Shown: positions 43,074-52,682 of the stretch, one piece after another
How positions within the stretch are numbered: position 1 is the stretch's first letter
How the letters are laid out: each line of letters starts with the position of its first letter
From: Cytophagales bacterium
GTDB taxonomy: Bacteria > Bacteroidota > Bacteroidia > Cytophagales > Bernardetiaceae
Reading direction: 5' to 3'
NCBI GenBank assembly: GCA_004293815.1
Contig: RDZD01000023.1
Coordinates: forward strand, 62,001-126,000
Length of the DNA: 64,000 nucleotides
The notes under the pieces: generated by a model
The model's input: the letters and a program-made list of their open reading frames with translations, nothing else
What the model was told of the DNA's origin: nothing
The model's database searches: none
Position numbers and translations under genes: made by a program

Positions 43074-44627
43074 TCAATCCCATAGTATGAGAAATTGGAA
43101 CTCAAAAGGCTCTAAAAGTTCATAAAATTCTTTCAAATAAGAAGGCTTGTTAAGAGTGATATTCAAAATATTATTGTGTCGTTCCTGTAAGCTGCCATTC
43201 GGAAAAAGCTTAGCAAGCACCTGCTCAAGTTGCTTTAAGCTGACACCGTGTTTTTGCTCTTCAGACTTTTTGAGACGCTTTTCTAAATTTTCTAAAGCTT
43301 TAAGGAATTTATTTTTTTCGGCTTCTAACACGCCTAATAAACTGGCATCAGTTTTTTCTATTTTTTCTCTGCTTGCCTCTAGCACAGCTTCTATAGTCTT
43401 GGCTTCTTCTTCTAAACTCAAATCATTGGTTGTGATGTTTTTAAGAAGTTGTTCTTTGAGCAGCTTGGCATCTTCAAACACAGCCAGCGGTTCAAAACCT
43501 AACTTTTGCCAACGCTCTTTAATGCTAGGGCTTAAGTACAAAGCAAACTGACGAGGCAAGAGTATAGGAAAAGGCAACTTCAGCGCATCGAAAACCGCTT
43601 TGAACTGTAGCCAATAAGCAATTTCGCCTGGACCACCACAGTAGGCCAAATTAGGTAAAATACTTTCTTGATAAACCGTTCTCAGCACCACATTGGGGCT
43701 AAATCGCTCAGGAAAAGCCTTCAAATGTTCCAAAATTTCAGTTTCCGAAAAGCTCAAATTTGTATTGAGGACATTGTAACGCCCCTGCTCCAGCACAATG
43801 CGCTCTCGCACGCCCTCGCTCATATAGAAAAGGTTAATTTCTCGGCCTTTGACTTGCGCCTCATAGCCTGCTTTTTCCAATTCCTTAGAGCTTTGAGCCA
43901 AAGCCTTAGCGGAGAATTGTTCTTTGAGCTCCAGAGCGAGTGTATTGGCAAAAACAGCTTTGAAAGCGGCTCGGTTTGCGTCCAAAACAAGCAAGCCTTG
44001 TGCGCCATAAAGTGCGTGTGTATAAGCGGTTGTGGCCTCAGCAAGCGTGGAATGCTGGGCGTAAGCTTGTCCAAAAACACCTGCCTTTTCACCCAATGCG
44101 CTTAGAATAGGCTCTATTGTGGCTGTGTGATAAGCTCCTGTTGCGCCTTTTTGGGTGCTCTCCCAAGTGTAAGTTTGGCCAAATAGATGAAAGCTTTTGA
44201 TTTCTTCAAAATCATGGTCTTCGGAAGCCAACCAGTAAATAGGTATGAAATGACAGTCAGGATATGCCTTTTGGAGAATTTGGCAGGTTTTTATAACCGT
44301 TTGAATCTTGTAATGAAAAAACAAAGGGCCAGAAAATAAGTTGAGCTGATGCCCAGTACAAACCGTATAAGTGTTTTTTTGTGCCAAAAGCTCAATTTGT
44401 ACTGTGGGAGCCGCCGCCAAAGAGGCATATTGCTTGTGAAGTTCGGAAACTAGAAGTTGGCGTACCTCAATTGGAAATTGCTCTCTGGCAGCCATGGACG
44501 GTATAACATTAGCAACCGTTGGAAAATGGCTGTAAAATGGTTCTAAGACTGTTTTTTGAGCAATATAATCTAAGAAAATGCCAGAAAACTGTTTGGTGTT
44601 TTGAAAAGGAATGCGCTGATGTTGCAT
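43074..44627 (-). CDS. bshC: Bacillithiol biosynthesis cysteine-adding enzyme BshC
   Basis: A 517-residue protein of the last step of bacillithiol synthesis, joining cysteine to glucosaminyl-malate. Family segments are TVCTGHQLNLFSGPLFFHYKIQT, FIPIYWLASEDHDFEEIKSF, FSPNVVLRTVYQESILPNLAYCGGPGEIAYWLQFK, and a coiled coil (about 385-460) containing KNKFLKALENLEKRLKKSE. I start at ATG 44627 (MQHQRIPFQNTKQFSGIFLDY), which matches family N-termini; the in-frame start at 44690 adds unrelated residues. Its presence implies this organism uses bacillithiol as a low-molecular thiol. Confidence 0.95.
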   Translation of the reverse strand: MQHQRIPFQNTKQFSGIFLDYIAQKTVLEPFYSHFPTVANVIPSMAAREQFPIEVRQLLVSELHKQYASLAAAPTVQIELLAQKNTYTVCTGHQLNLFSGPLFFHYKIQTVIKTCQILQKAYPDCHFIPIYWLASEDHDFEEIKSFHLFGQTYTWESTQKGATGAYHTATIEPILSALGEKAGVFGQAYAQHSTLAEATTAYTHALYGAQGLLVLDANRAAFKAVFANTLALELKEQFSAKALAQSSKELEKAGYEAQVKGREINLFYMSEGVRERIVLEQGRYNVLNTNLSFSETEILEHLKAFPERFSPNVVLRTVYQESILPNLAYCGGPGEIAYWLQFKAVFDALKLPFPILLPRQFALYLSPSIKERWQKLGFEPLAVFEDAKLLKEQLLKNITTNDLSLEEEAKTIEAVLEASREKIEKTDASLLGVLEAEKNKFLKALENLEKRLKKSEEQKHGVSLKQLEQVLAKLFPNGSLQERHNNILNITLNKPSYLKEFYELLEPFEFQFLILWD

Positions 44628-44725
44628 GGATTTTGGGCTGTAAGAACAGGTCTCAAAGAAAAAATAAGACAGTATACAAAAGTGGTTCAAATTTATAACA
44701 AACAGTCAAGCCTACAAAAAATTAC

Positions 44726-45637
44726 TTATTTGAGGTCTATTTTATATTTGTAAAGTCTACTAAGACCGTTTTGGCCGCTTGAAATATATTCTTTCAGGTC
44801 ATTGAAGTCTTTAAATCTCTGAGGCTTCAAGTTATTGCGCTTGCTTGTAAAATAGAGGGTCTTAGACGCTGCATCATAAAAAGGACAATATTCCATATAC
44901 CTTGTATTGATTACATTACCAAGATTTTTAGCAGCTGTCCACTGACCACTGTTGTCTTTTAGAGAATAATACAAGTCACCACTTCCAAAACCATCTTTTG
45001 CATCATACTTTGTATAAATCAATAAAGATTCGTCAGGCGACACAAATGCGTTAAACTCATAGCCTTCGCTGTTGATATTCGCGCTGAGCAAGGTAGGTGC
45101 TTGGTAAGTATTGTCTTTCCACTCGGCCAAGTAGATATCGTCTTTTCCTAAACCACTTTTGGCATCTTTGGTGAAATAGAGGTTGTTATTAGCGGCTAGA
45201 GTTGGATAAAACTCATCATCAGCGGTGTTAATTGGGCTGCCTAAATTAATGGGCTTAGACCAGTCGCTTTTGAGATTGCTTCTTTGAACATACCAAATAT
45301 CAAAATCACTTTTCGCCTTGTCTGCATCATTTTTGGGTCTGTTTGAGGCAAAATAAAGCCTGTTCCCATCAACAGATAAAAAAGGCTCCAGATACGAATA
45401 CTCATCACAAAATGATACAATTTCAGGACTCGCCCATTTCCCTTTCTTGACACACAGAATTTGAGAAATATTTTGATCTGGGCTTTGAAAAGTAAAGTAG
45501 ATTTCGTCTTGGGGCAGAGCAGCACAAAAGTCTCGTACATTTTGAAACTTATTCAGCTCTTTGTTCACTAGCTCCACATCCTGCGAAAAGCCCAACACTG
45601 TGATAGAGAGAAAAAATATTGACCATAAAACTTTCAT
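44726..45637 (-). CDS. Exported PD40 (WD40-like) beta-propeller protein
   Basis: A 303-residue protein with a signal peptide (LWSIFFLSITVLGFSQ). The remainder carries PD40 blades with the recurrent [FY]SPDE/S.DG..LYFASNR form (FLSVDGNRLYFASNRPKNDADKAKSDFDIWYV, AFVSPDESLLIYTKYDA, YDAASKTLYFTSKRNN). Such propellers bind proteins or glycans; in related bacteria they are often linked to OmpA domains, which are absent here. A reverse-strand -7 box TATCTTTG (45710-45703) precedes the gene by about 65 bases. Confidence 0.78.
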   Translation of the reverse strand: MKVLWSIFFLSITVLGFSQDVELVNKELNKFQNVRDFCAALPQDEIYFTFQSPDQNISQILCVKKGKWASPEIVSFCDEYSYLEPFLSVDGNRLYFASNRPKNDADKAKSDFDIWYVQRSNLKSDWSKPINLGSPINTADDEFYPTLAANNNLYFTKDAKSGLGKDDIYLAEWKDNTYQAPTLLSANINSEGYEFNAFVSPDESLLIYTKYDAKDGFGSGDLYYSLKDNSGQWTAAKNLGNVINTRYMEYCPFYDAASKTLYFTSKRNNLKPQRFKDFNDLKEYISSGQNGLSRLYKYKIDLK

Positions 45638-45995
45638 CCTTGTTTATGTTTAAAATGTTAAAAATAAATAACTTAATCTTGAAGCCCATTTTACCTAACG
45701 CGCAAAGATATGACAACTACAAGCCGCAAAAATCTATTCATCAACTATGTAACGTAAAAAATGGTTAGTTTTTTCCAATTGTTTGAAAATAAGAGATGAA
45801 CACATCTATTTCACAGCCGTATTGAGACCCAAAATAGGTTTACGAAATAGATGCAAATATCATTAAATCAAAGTCTAAGACAATCCATAAGCTAGATTTG
45901 GAGCTAGAAAATATTAACAAAAAATAACTATAAGATTAGTTGCAATACTAGATTTTTAGATATATGTTTGCGAGGTATAAACAACCTAAGCAACC
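45638..45995. other. Divergent control region between the PD40 gene and the BlaI-M56 pair
   Basis: It contains a leftward -7 box (45710-45703) and a full rightward promoter (45939-45970). The middle is AT-rich. I could not find a convincing BlaI-type TACA/TGTA dyad by eye. Confidence 0.5.
45939..45970 (+). promoter_or_regulatory. Promoter of the BlaI-M56 operon
   Basis: GTTG (45939-45942), a 20-base spacer and TATGTTTG (45963-45970) match the consensus; start near 45977, about 19 bases before the ATG. Autorepression by the BlaI-like product is expected from the family. Confidence 0.7.
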
Positions 45996-46376
45996 ATGAA
46001 GCGACTAACCAAAGCAGAGGAAGAAATCATGCAAATTTTGTGGGCATTGGACGAAGCGTATGTACGCGATCTTATAGAGCAAATTCCTGCGCCCAAACCT
46101 GCCTACACCACTGTTTCTACAGTTATTAGAGTACTAGAAACCAAAGGTTTTGTGGCTCACAAAACGCTTGGCAACACCCATCTTTATTATCCTCTCATTA
46201 GCAAAGATGATTATGCACGTCAGAGCGTGAAAGGACTTTTATCAGACTATTTTGGTGGCTCTTTTGCCAAACTGGCTTCGTTTTTTGCAGAAGACACCGA
46301 CGTAGATATGAAGGATTTAGAAAAAATGCTTAAAGTTATTGACGATAAACTTTCTACCGATAAATCTGACTCTTAG
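45996..46376 (+). CDS. BlaI/MecI/CopY-family repressor
   Basis: A 126-residue winged-helix repressor: RLTKAEEEIMQILWALDEAYVRDLIEQIP at the start, then TVSTVIRVLETKGFVAHKTLGNTHLYYPLI forming the recognition helix and wing, and a helical dimerisation end (FAKLASFFAEDTDVDMKDLEKML). It represses its operon until cleaved or displaced. The M56 peptidase gene follows after 48 bases, the standard sensor/repressor pair. Confidence 0.93.
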   Translation: MKRLTKAEEEIMQILWALDEAYVRDLIEQIPAPKPAYTTVSTVIRVLETKGFVAHKTLGNTHLYYPLISKDDYARQSVKGLLSDYFGGSFAKLASFFAEDTDVDMKDLEKMLKVIDDKLSTDKSDS

Positions 46377-46424
46377 GGGTCTTCTCTTTAAATTTTTTCT
46401 AAAAAACCCTAACATCAAAGCGCC

Positions 46425-48278
46425 ATGAGCACAGTCCTCTTCTATCTACTGAAAGCCAATGCCTGTTTGGTGGTGTTCTATATTTTTTATAGATTTTTCT
46501 TGGCGCGAGAGACTTTCTTTAAGTTTAATAGGGCCTATCTGATGAGCGCAATATTGCTGTCTTTTCTGATTCCAAGCCTAGAGATACCACTTGAAAATTC
46601 CTTTTTGAGCCAAGTGAGCAATGTTTGGCCTTTGAAATGGCGTTCGGAGGTCAAGTCTGAAATTGTTCATTTAAAAACCATTGAGCTGTCTGAAAGTCAA
46701 TTGGCCAATATCAATCCTCAAGATATCAAGCAGATGATTGTTTTACCCACCACTCAACAATCAACCAGTGGCATCTGTACACAGCAACAAAAAATGGACT
46801 CGGACTACTTGGGAGTTTTGAAACAGTCATACAGCACTTTGCTCATTTGGGCTGCTTGTGCCATCACAGGTATGCTGTTGTTACGCCTCATTTATGGCCT
46901 TTTACAAATGTTTTGGTTGGCCTCCAAGCACCGTTCCAAATCTAAAAAGTCTTATACAGTTATCTTTGTGGATAAACATTTACCCACGTTTTCATTTTTT
47001 AATTATCTTTTTTGGCAAAGCAACACCCAGCTGAGCGTTAGCGAAAAGCGTCAGGTGCTTATCCATGAGTTGGCGCATATCAAGCAAAAGCATTCTTTTG
47101 ATGTCATTTTAGCGGAGCTTCTTGTGGCTCTCTGTTGGTTTAATCCTGTTAGCTATTGGTATAAAACCGCTTTGAAAGATTTGCATGAATACCAAGCAGA
47201 CCAAGCCGTATTGGCTACCTCCAATGCTGGCGATTATGCGCGATTATTACTGGCGCAGGTTTTTGGTACGTCACGTTTGAGTCTGGCCAATCATTTTGCA
47301 CAGTCTCAACTCCTAAAACGTATCAACATGATGGGCAAAAACAACTCAAAACGACTCAATTCATGGAAATATCTTTTGGTAATTCCCCTCATCATCTTAC
47401 TGGGTATACAGTTTGGCCAATACAAAGACAATAAAAAGTCTCTCAAGCTCACGAAAATGAGTTTGATGACAGGAAACATCAACACACAAGGCTTTGTGAA
47501 TATGTTTCAGCAAGAAGAAACCCCAAATGTGGTAACGACTGAAACCCAAAGCGCGTGTATCGTTCCCGCGCAAAAGCTAAGCTCATTTGAGGTGGAAAGT
47601 AAAGAAGAAGACGCGGAGCTTTCTGATTTTATGGCGGCGTGTGAGTCAGAGACCGCTGAATATGAGCAGAAAGCTGCCCAGCTTGCGGAGGAGTATGCGA
47701 ACAAGGCCAATGCGCATATTGACAGATTGGCATCAGCTAGGGCTTGTCTACCGAACAGCCTCAACATCATTGCTCATAACTCCCGCATGTCATCTTTGCC
47801 GCCCAGCCCAGTAACTTCTACCCACTCATCCTTTGTAAAGAATTTTGAACAGGTTATTAAAAACCGTGTAGAAGAGGCTCATTGCAAGGTAAATCGCTTT
47901 ACGTTTGAAGCAACAACAGACAATGAGGAAGATATTTTTGAACAGATTACCATTGTGATAGACCAAGCTGGTCAGATGCAGGGCCAAACCAAACAACTTA
48001 AAGTCAAACAACCGTTTGTTGTTAAGCAGAAGAAGAAAGGAATGGTTGTGGAGGTTTTGGATAAAACCAATTTCAAAATGATTATCGACGGTGTAGAGAT
48101 AGACTTATCGCAGGATCTAGAACTTACAGAACCCTTACGCCATCTCGAAGAGCTTTCAAAGTCTGTCAATATCAAAGCTCAACAAATGGAGCAGGATAAC
48201 CAAAAACTCTTGCACAAAATGGAGCAGCTCAATGTGATCAGGCAAATGATTAAAAAAGCTAACAGTACTCCCGAATAA
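46425..48278 (+). CDS. M56-family (BlaR1-like) membrane metallopeptidase
   Basis: A 617-residue protein. Two membrane segments at the N-terminus, a third near 145-165, and the zinc site HELAH at residues 214-218 inside VLIHELAHIKQKHSFDV, with EYQAD downstream as a third-ligand region. A further membrane span is near residue 310 (WKYLLVIPLIILLGIQFG). The exterior C-terminal part (about 330-617) is Glu/Gln-rich and partly coiled coil, with no penicillin-binding sensor domain and no recognisable TonB domain. It likely responds to an envelope signal other than a beta-lactam and cuts the BlaI-like repressor. Confidence 0.85.
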   Translation: MSTVLFYLLKANACLVVFYIFYRFFLARETFFKFNRAYLMSAILLSFLIPSLEIPLENSFLSQVSNVWPLKWRSEVKSEIVHLKTIELSESQLANINPQDIKQMIVLPTTQQSTSGICTQQQKMDSDYLGVLKQSYSTLLIWAACAITGMLLLRLIYGLLQMFWLASKHRSKSKKSYTVIFVDKHLPTFSFFNYLFWQSNTQLSVSEKRQVLIHELAHIKQKHSFDVILAELLVALCWFNPVSYWYKTALKDLHEYQADQAVLATSNAGDYARLLLAQVFGTSRLSLANHFAQSQLLKRINMMGKNNSKRLNSWKYLLVIPLIILLGIQFGQYKDNKKSLKLTKMSLMTGNINTQGFVNMFQQEETPNVVTTETQSACIVPAQKLSSFEVESKEEDAELSDFMAACESETAEYEQKAAQLAEEYANKANAHIDRLASARACLPNSLNIIAHNSRMSSLPPSPVTSTHSSFVKNFEQVIKNRVEEAHCKVNRFTFEATTDNEEDIFEQITIVIDQAGQMQGQTKQLKVKQPFVVKQKKKGMVVEVLDKTNFKMIIDGVEIDLSQDLELTEPLRHLEELSKSVNIKAQQMEQDNQKLLHKMEQLNVIRQMIKKANSTPE

Positions 48279-48336
48279 AGCAAAATGGCACATCAAGCCG
48301 TTTGAATTTTGTGTTGCTGTCTTCCTGCCTGCTTTC

Positions 48337-49833
48337 TTATGGTGCATTAAAAACAGCCCTAAGCTTTAGTATTTTTAGCATATTATTGATTGCTGTCTGC
48401 CAATGAGGATATTCCACACTCAAATGATACCATTTGACTTCAACCTCCGCCAAGCAACTAGGCGACAGTCTTAGGGCAAGCGTAGCAAGTTGATCTGACC
48501 ATTCATACACCAGATAACGGCGCGCTACCACAATATGCTCAAAAAAATTGAGTAAGCAAACTGCCTCAGCACCTTTAAACTGCCTAGAACTGTTCTTGAG
48601 CAATGCTGCAACGGGATGCGTAGCCTCTTGTGAGCTCAGCTCGTAAGAGACCGTGATTCTTTTGAGCCAGAGTAGCCAATCTGCTTCGGTGAGCAAGTCA
48701 AAAATAGAGGCAAGAGCAATCTTTTTATGGTGAGATAGCTGACTGTACAAAACCAAAACCTGCAAGACATGCGACGACTCTTTTCGGAGCACTACCCCAT
48801 CGAAGATACCGCGCCAGACTTCGTTGCTTTCTTTTTGTACGCCAATATTGGTTTTAAAATCCTCAAAATCAACACTTTTGCACAACTTATACCACGCTTT
48901 GAGCGAACAACACGCACCCAAAAAATAAAGCAAATCAGCATCGCTTATTTTTTGTAAAAAATCCCATTTCGGTGTGTCTGGGCTGATTTTCCTATCTATT
49001 TTTAAGCGTTTTTTTTCGCAGGTAAGCCATTGTAGCAGAAGATTATCGAGCTCTGTGCGGAGTTCAGAGTCTAGCGCAGCTCTAAGCTTGAGAGCCACCA
49101 GCAGTACTTGACTGCCTTCATTCAAAGCCTCTAAAGGGGCTATCTGAACCAAAAAATTCAAGTCTTGGGCTTGTAAGTTTTGCGCAAGCGCGCTCAAGAG
49201 CAATGCTTTTTCGGTACCTGAGAGTGCTTTAAAGTGTTTTTCAAGCCAAATTCTGGCTGCATCGGGGCTTTCTTCTCGCCAAGCTAGGAGCTGGCGATGC
49301 CGCTCTTTAGCCGTAGCTTCCTCCCAGTCTCTGTCTTCTTGCCAATCAAATATTTTTTTGTATTGGTTGTTGCGCTCAAAAGCCCAACGCAAACGTTCGC
49401 CTCCCGCCAGCACCAGCAAGCGTTGATATCGGGGAGATGCGTCCTCTAAGAGAGCCAAGAGCTGAGGTAAAAAAACTGGAGGTAGAAGCTGTTTCTGCGC
49501 CACCAGTCGTGCCAAAAACTCTGCACAAAGTTCTGTATTTTGGTCAGACTCTATACACTTTTGTAAGGTGTTCTGCCACAAAGCTGAGCAGTAAGGCCAC
49601 TGTTCAGCAGGAGCCGAGAAAGTCTCTGACTGGTGCAAGGGTATTTTCTGGGCATTTTGAGCCAGCAAAAACCAAAGAGCTTGCCATTTGAGCAAAAGTT
49701 CTGTGTGGGGAAGTGTGCCAAACTGCGCGTAAAGCGCGTTCAAATAGTCTTCAGTAAAAGGCTTTCTATTCAAGCCTTGCAAGCTATACTGCTGCAGAGC
49801 TTCATAGTCGAGCAATAGGTTATGAATAGGCAT
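48337..49833 (-). CDS. DUF5691-like helical-repeat protein
   Basis: A 498-residue, Leu/Ala-rich, entirely alpha-helical protein without signal peptide. The central run SPDAARIWLEKHFKALSGTEKALLLSAL resembles the HEAT-like DUF5691 repeats that in other bacteria accompany SWIM zinc-finger proteins and MoxR/VWA pairs. None of those partners is adjacent here. It converges on the M56 gene. The family assignment is by pattern only. Confidence 0.6.
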   Translation of the reverse strand: MPIHNLLLDYEALQQYSLQGLNRKPFTEDYLNALYAQFGTLPHTELLLKWQALWFLLAQNAQKIPLHQSETFSAPAEQWPYCSALWQNTLQKCIESDQNTELCAEFLARLVAQKQLLPPVFLPQLLALLEDASPRYQRLLVLAGGERLRWAFERNNQYKKIFDWQEDRDWEEATAKERHRQLLAWREESPDAARIWLEKHFKALSGTEKALLLSALAQNLQAQDLNFLVQIAPLEALNEGSQVLLVALKLRAALDSELRTELDNLLLQWLTCEKKRLKIDRKISPDTPKWDFLQKISDADLLYFLGACCSLKAWYKLCKSVDFEDFKTNIGVQKESNEVWRGIFDGVVLRKESSHVLQVLVLYSQLSHHKKIALASIFDLLTEADWLLWLKRITVSYELSSQEATHPVAALLKNSSRQFKGAEAVCLLNFFEHIVVARRYLVYEWSDQLATLALRLSPSCLAEVEVKWYHLSVEYPHWQTAINNMLKILKLRAVFNAP

Positions 49834-49858
49834 AAGCTGATAACTTAACAGAGAGGGC

Positions 49859-50338
49859 TTAAGCGCGCTTCACGAATCTGATTGACTTGAGAATGTGCTC
49901 GAAGATAGGCAAGTGGTCGTTTAACAGTGGTTTGATCGTGAGACACTTCATTTCATAAACATTGCTAGGACTCGCATAAAGAAAAGCATGCAGGGCACAA
50001 AAAGCCACATCCATTTCGGGATCTTGCCATTCAAAGCGGTGTAGATAAGCTGGTTTCTCGGCTTGTGTGAACCACTGCTCATCCACAGCTTTGTATTGAT
50101 AATGCTCACGACTCAGCTTTTCTTTATACTTTTCTGTAAACATGCGCAAAGCCGCCTCATCCCCTAAACGTGTGCCTAGCTTCTGAAATCCTACATTAGA
50201 ACGGTAGTTTTTCTCTGGCCTGGCATAAAAAATAACGTAATAGGTGTCGTTGGAGTCGTCTGCCCAACTGGTGGGCACCTCCATAGAAAGACCAAAGTCT
50301 TTGTCTGTGCAGCGTTCCATTCGGATGTCAGAGAACAT
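49859..50338 (-). CDS. Conserved hypothetical protein (DcrB/PsbP-like fold possible)
   Basis: A 159-residue soluble protein. The pattern GLSMEVPTSWADDSNDTYYVIFYARPE followed by a long helix (EAALRMFTEKYKEKL) and LHRFEWQDPEMDVAFCALHAFLY, then a final IFEHILKSIRFVKR, is like DcrB/PsbP-type lipid- or surface-related proteins, but without a signal peptide. I cannot name it. It starts 26 bases from the DUF5691-like gene's 5' end and probably shares its message. Confidence 0.6.
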   Translation of the reverse strand: MFSDIRMERCTDKDFGLSMEVPTSWADDSNDTYYVIFYARPEKNYRSNVGFQKLGTRLGDEAALRMFTEKYKEKLSREHYQYKAVDEQWFTQAEKPAYLHRFEWQDPEMDVAFCALHAFLYASPSNVYEMKCLTIKPLLNDHLPIFEHILKSIRFVKRA

Positions 50339-50548
50339 AGCCGTACTGAATTGGTTTGATGGTGCAGAGCTTTAATCTTCAAGAAAATTCCCAAAGTGAC
50401 AAACTCTTTTGTTTTTAGATGTGCAAATTTAACAAAATTTCATAAAAACCATATCCCCTCTTCGCGTTTTTTCATGGGTATAAAAAACTTGAGGAAAGCT
50501 TTGCTTTTTGAGTGATAGGCTATATCTTGTCTGCCTAAACTGTATCGC

Positions 50549-51829
50549 ATGAGCCTACCTCAAGAAGATTTTCTGCATTACGTTTGGCAAATGCAGTATT
50601 TTGATAAAAAAAATTTACGAAGCACCACCCAGCAAGCTATCAACATTCTGGACAAGGGCCAACATAACCACCATTCAGGACCAGATTTTTCATCAGCCAG
50701 ACTGGTGTTGAACAATACAGAATGGGCTGGCGACGTAGAAATTCATGTGCGAAGCAGCGAGTGGCGACGACATCAACACCACCACAATCCTGCCTACAGC
50801 AAAGTGATTTTGCATGTGGTGTGGGAAGATGACGATTCCCTCCAGCCAGCTGCTGGCCAAGTACCTGTTTTAGAGCTTAAAAATAAGCTCCATGAAGGAC
50901 TATTTGAACGCTATTTGCAGTTTTTTGATGGTGTGCCGCCTTTTCCTTGTGCCTCATACACCTCTCATCTACCCCAAGCCTTACAAGAAAGGGTATTGCT
51001 TCAGAACTGGATAGGCCGACAGAACCGCAAAATTAACGACATTCACAGTCTCTATTTGCGTAACCATAAAAACTTAGAAGAAACCGCCTATCAACTCCTT
51101 GGGCAGGGCTTTGGGCTTTCTATCAACCAAGAGCCATTTTTAAGACTTTGTCAGCAGTTACCCCACAAATATCTTCAAAAGCACGCCAACCAAGCCCCTC
51201 AAATAGAGGCTCTGTTGTTTGGGATGTCTGGACTCTTACCAGAGCAGCCCAAAGACGATTACAGCCAAGCTTTAGTACAGGAGTTTGCTTTTTTGTCTCA
51301 CAAGTACAATCTCAAAAGCCACAAATTGTTGTTAAGTGAGTGGAAATTTTCCAAGCTCAGACCTCCTTCTTTTCCCACAGTGCGTTTGGCGCATTTTGCT
51401 GCTTTGATGTACGGAAGACAGCATTTTTTTGCAGAACTCATCCATGCAGAATCCCTTCAAGAGCTTAAAGCTTTTTTTGGTTGTCAGCCATCGGCTTATT
51501 GGCATACGCATTATGACTTTGGCAAAGAGAGCAAGTTATTGAGAGGCGGATTGGGCACTTTGTTTACAGAAGTATTGATTTTGAACGTTGTGGTGTATTT
51601 GGGGCTTTTCTATGCAGAGCTAAAAGGCATATCTGGCTTGGCTAACAAGTTTTTGGGATTTGCAGAATCACTCAAAGCAGAAGAAAATAAGCTCACCAAA
51701 TTTTATACGGATAGGGGCTTTCGGGCGCAACACGCTGCACAGAGCCAAGGGATTTTGGAGCTTCACAAACAGCAGTGCCTCGCCAAGAAGTGCTTGAGCT
51801 GCGGCGTGGGACAGTATCTACTCAAATAG
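50549..51829 (+). CDS. DUF2851 family protein
   Basis: A 426-residue protein. The start EDFLHYVWQMQYFDKKNLRST, the GQHNHHSGPDFSSARLVLNNTEWAGDVEIHVRSSEWRRHQHHHN block and VILHVVWEDDDS are characteristic of DUF2851, a family confined mostly to Bacteroidota. The His-rich early segment suggests metal binding. The C-terminus has two CxxC-like cysteine groups (QQCLAKKCLSCGVGQY). Function unknown. Confidence 0.9.
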   Translation: MSLPQEDFLHYVWQMQYFDKKNLRSTTQQAINILDKGQHNHHSGPDFSSARLVLNNTEWAGDVEIHVRSSEWRRHQHHHNPAYSKVILHVVWEDDDSLQPAAGQVPVLELKNKLHEGLFERYLQFFDGVPPFPCASYTSHLPQALQERVLLQNWIGRQNRKINDIHSLYLRNHKNLEETAYQLLGQGFGLSINQEPFLRLCQQLPHKYLQKHANQAPQIEALLFGMSGLLPEQPKDDYSQALVQEFAFLSHKYNLKSHKLLLSEWKFSKLRPPSFPTVRLAHFAALMYGRQHFFAELIHAESLQELKAFFGCQPSAYWHTHYDFGKESKLLRGGLGTLFTEVLILNVVVYLGLFYAELKGISGLANKFLGFAESLKAEENKLTKFYTDRGFRAQHAAQSQGILELHKQQCLAKKCLSCGVGQYLLK

Positions 51830-51912
51830 CTCTTTTTCAATTTCAAAAAGGGTTATTTTTGCAACTTTAAACCGTTCTGATAAAGTCTCAATCAAAAAAA
51901 ATCAAACGCCTG

Positions 51913-52545
51913 ATGACAGATTTCAACAAGATAAGGCAACTTTTTGACATAACCGAAAACAATGGATTTTCGGAAGACGAGATTTTTGTATTTAAAAATG
52001 TTTGTGAAAACATTCCCAAAAAATTATTTGAGTATTACTTACAACTAGGAAAAATAAAAACACTGAATCAAACTCAAGACAGACTTTTAGAACCCATTAG
52101 ATTAACGATGTCTAAAAATAATGATTTTCTGGTTTTTTATTCAGAAAACCAATGGGTTTGTGTTTGGGGAATTAACAAGAATGACTTATCTGTTGACAAT
52201 CCACCAGTTTACATGAGCTATAACGAGCAGGAATGGCATCAAGAAACCTACTTACTCACTGACTTTTTGGATGCAATGGCCAATCATCAAGCCGTATTTG
52301 CTCTTAAATTTTGTTCTGAAGAGCTTAGGTGTATAGACAATCAAGATATCAAAATCATAGAAAAGCATTTTAAGAAGCGAGAATGCTCATTTTCAAAATG
52401 GATTGGTATTGATTTTTATGGCAATCATGAAAACGATGTCATTGAAGTTCAGAAAAATGATGATTATTATGACTTAATTTACGCCTCCAACAACAAGCAA
52501 CAATTTAAAGCCATGTATAAGATACTCAATCAGCTTGGCGTGTAA
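51913..52545 (+). CDS. SUKH-superfamily (SMI1/KNR4-like) protein
   Basis: A 210-residue, AT-rich-coded acidic protein. The order ENIPKKLFEYYLQLGKI, LLEPIRLTMSKNNDFLVFYSENQWVCVWGINK, PPVYMSYNEQEWHQE and FLDAMANHQAVFALKF is the SUKH pattern, most often an immunity protein against a contact-dependent or secreted toxin. No toxin gene is adjacent. A -7-like TATTTTTG is seen at about 51850. It is more AT-rich than its neighbours, which suggests acquisition. Confidence 0.62.
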   Translation: MTDFNKIRQLFDITENNGFSEDEIFVFKNVCENIPKKLFEYYLQLGKIKTLNQTQDRLLEPIRLTMSKNNDFLVFYSENQWVCVWGINKNDLSVDNPPVYMSYNEQEWHQETYLLTDFLDAMANHQAVFALKFCSEELRCIDNQDIKIIEKHFKKRECSFSKWIGIDFYGNHENDVIEVQKNDDYYDLIYASNNKQQFKAMYKILNQLGV

Positions 52546-52553
52546 AAGCTCTA

Positions 52554-52570
52554 CCCCAAACAGGGGTTTT
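52554..52570 (+). terminator. Weak terminator-like hairpin
   Basis: CCCC (52554-52557), loop AAACA and GGGG (52563-52566) followed by TTTT. It lies 8 bases after the SUKH-like stop codon; the stem is only 4 bp. Confidence 0.35.
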
Positions 52571-52682
52571 GGCTGACACACAAATTTTGCGCTTCTGTAT
52601 CAAGTTTGGTGCAGCTTTCTGACTTCTGAGTCCAACTTCGACAAAGCCAAAACAGATGTACATCAATTTTAAAATCAACAGA

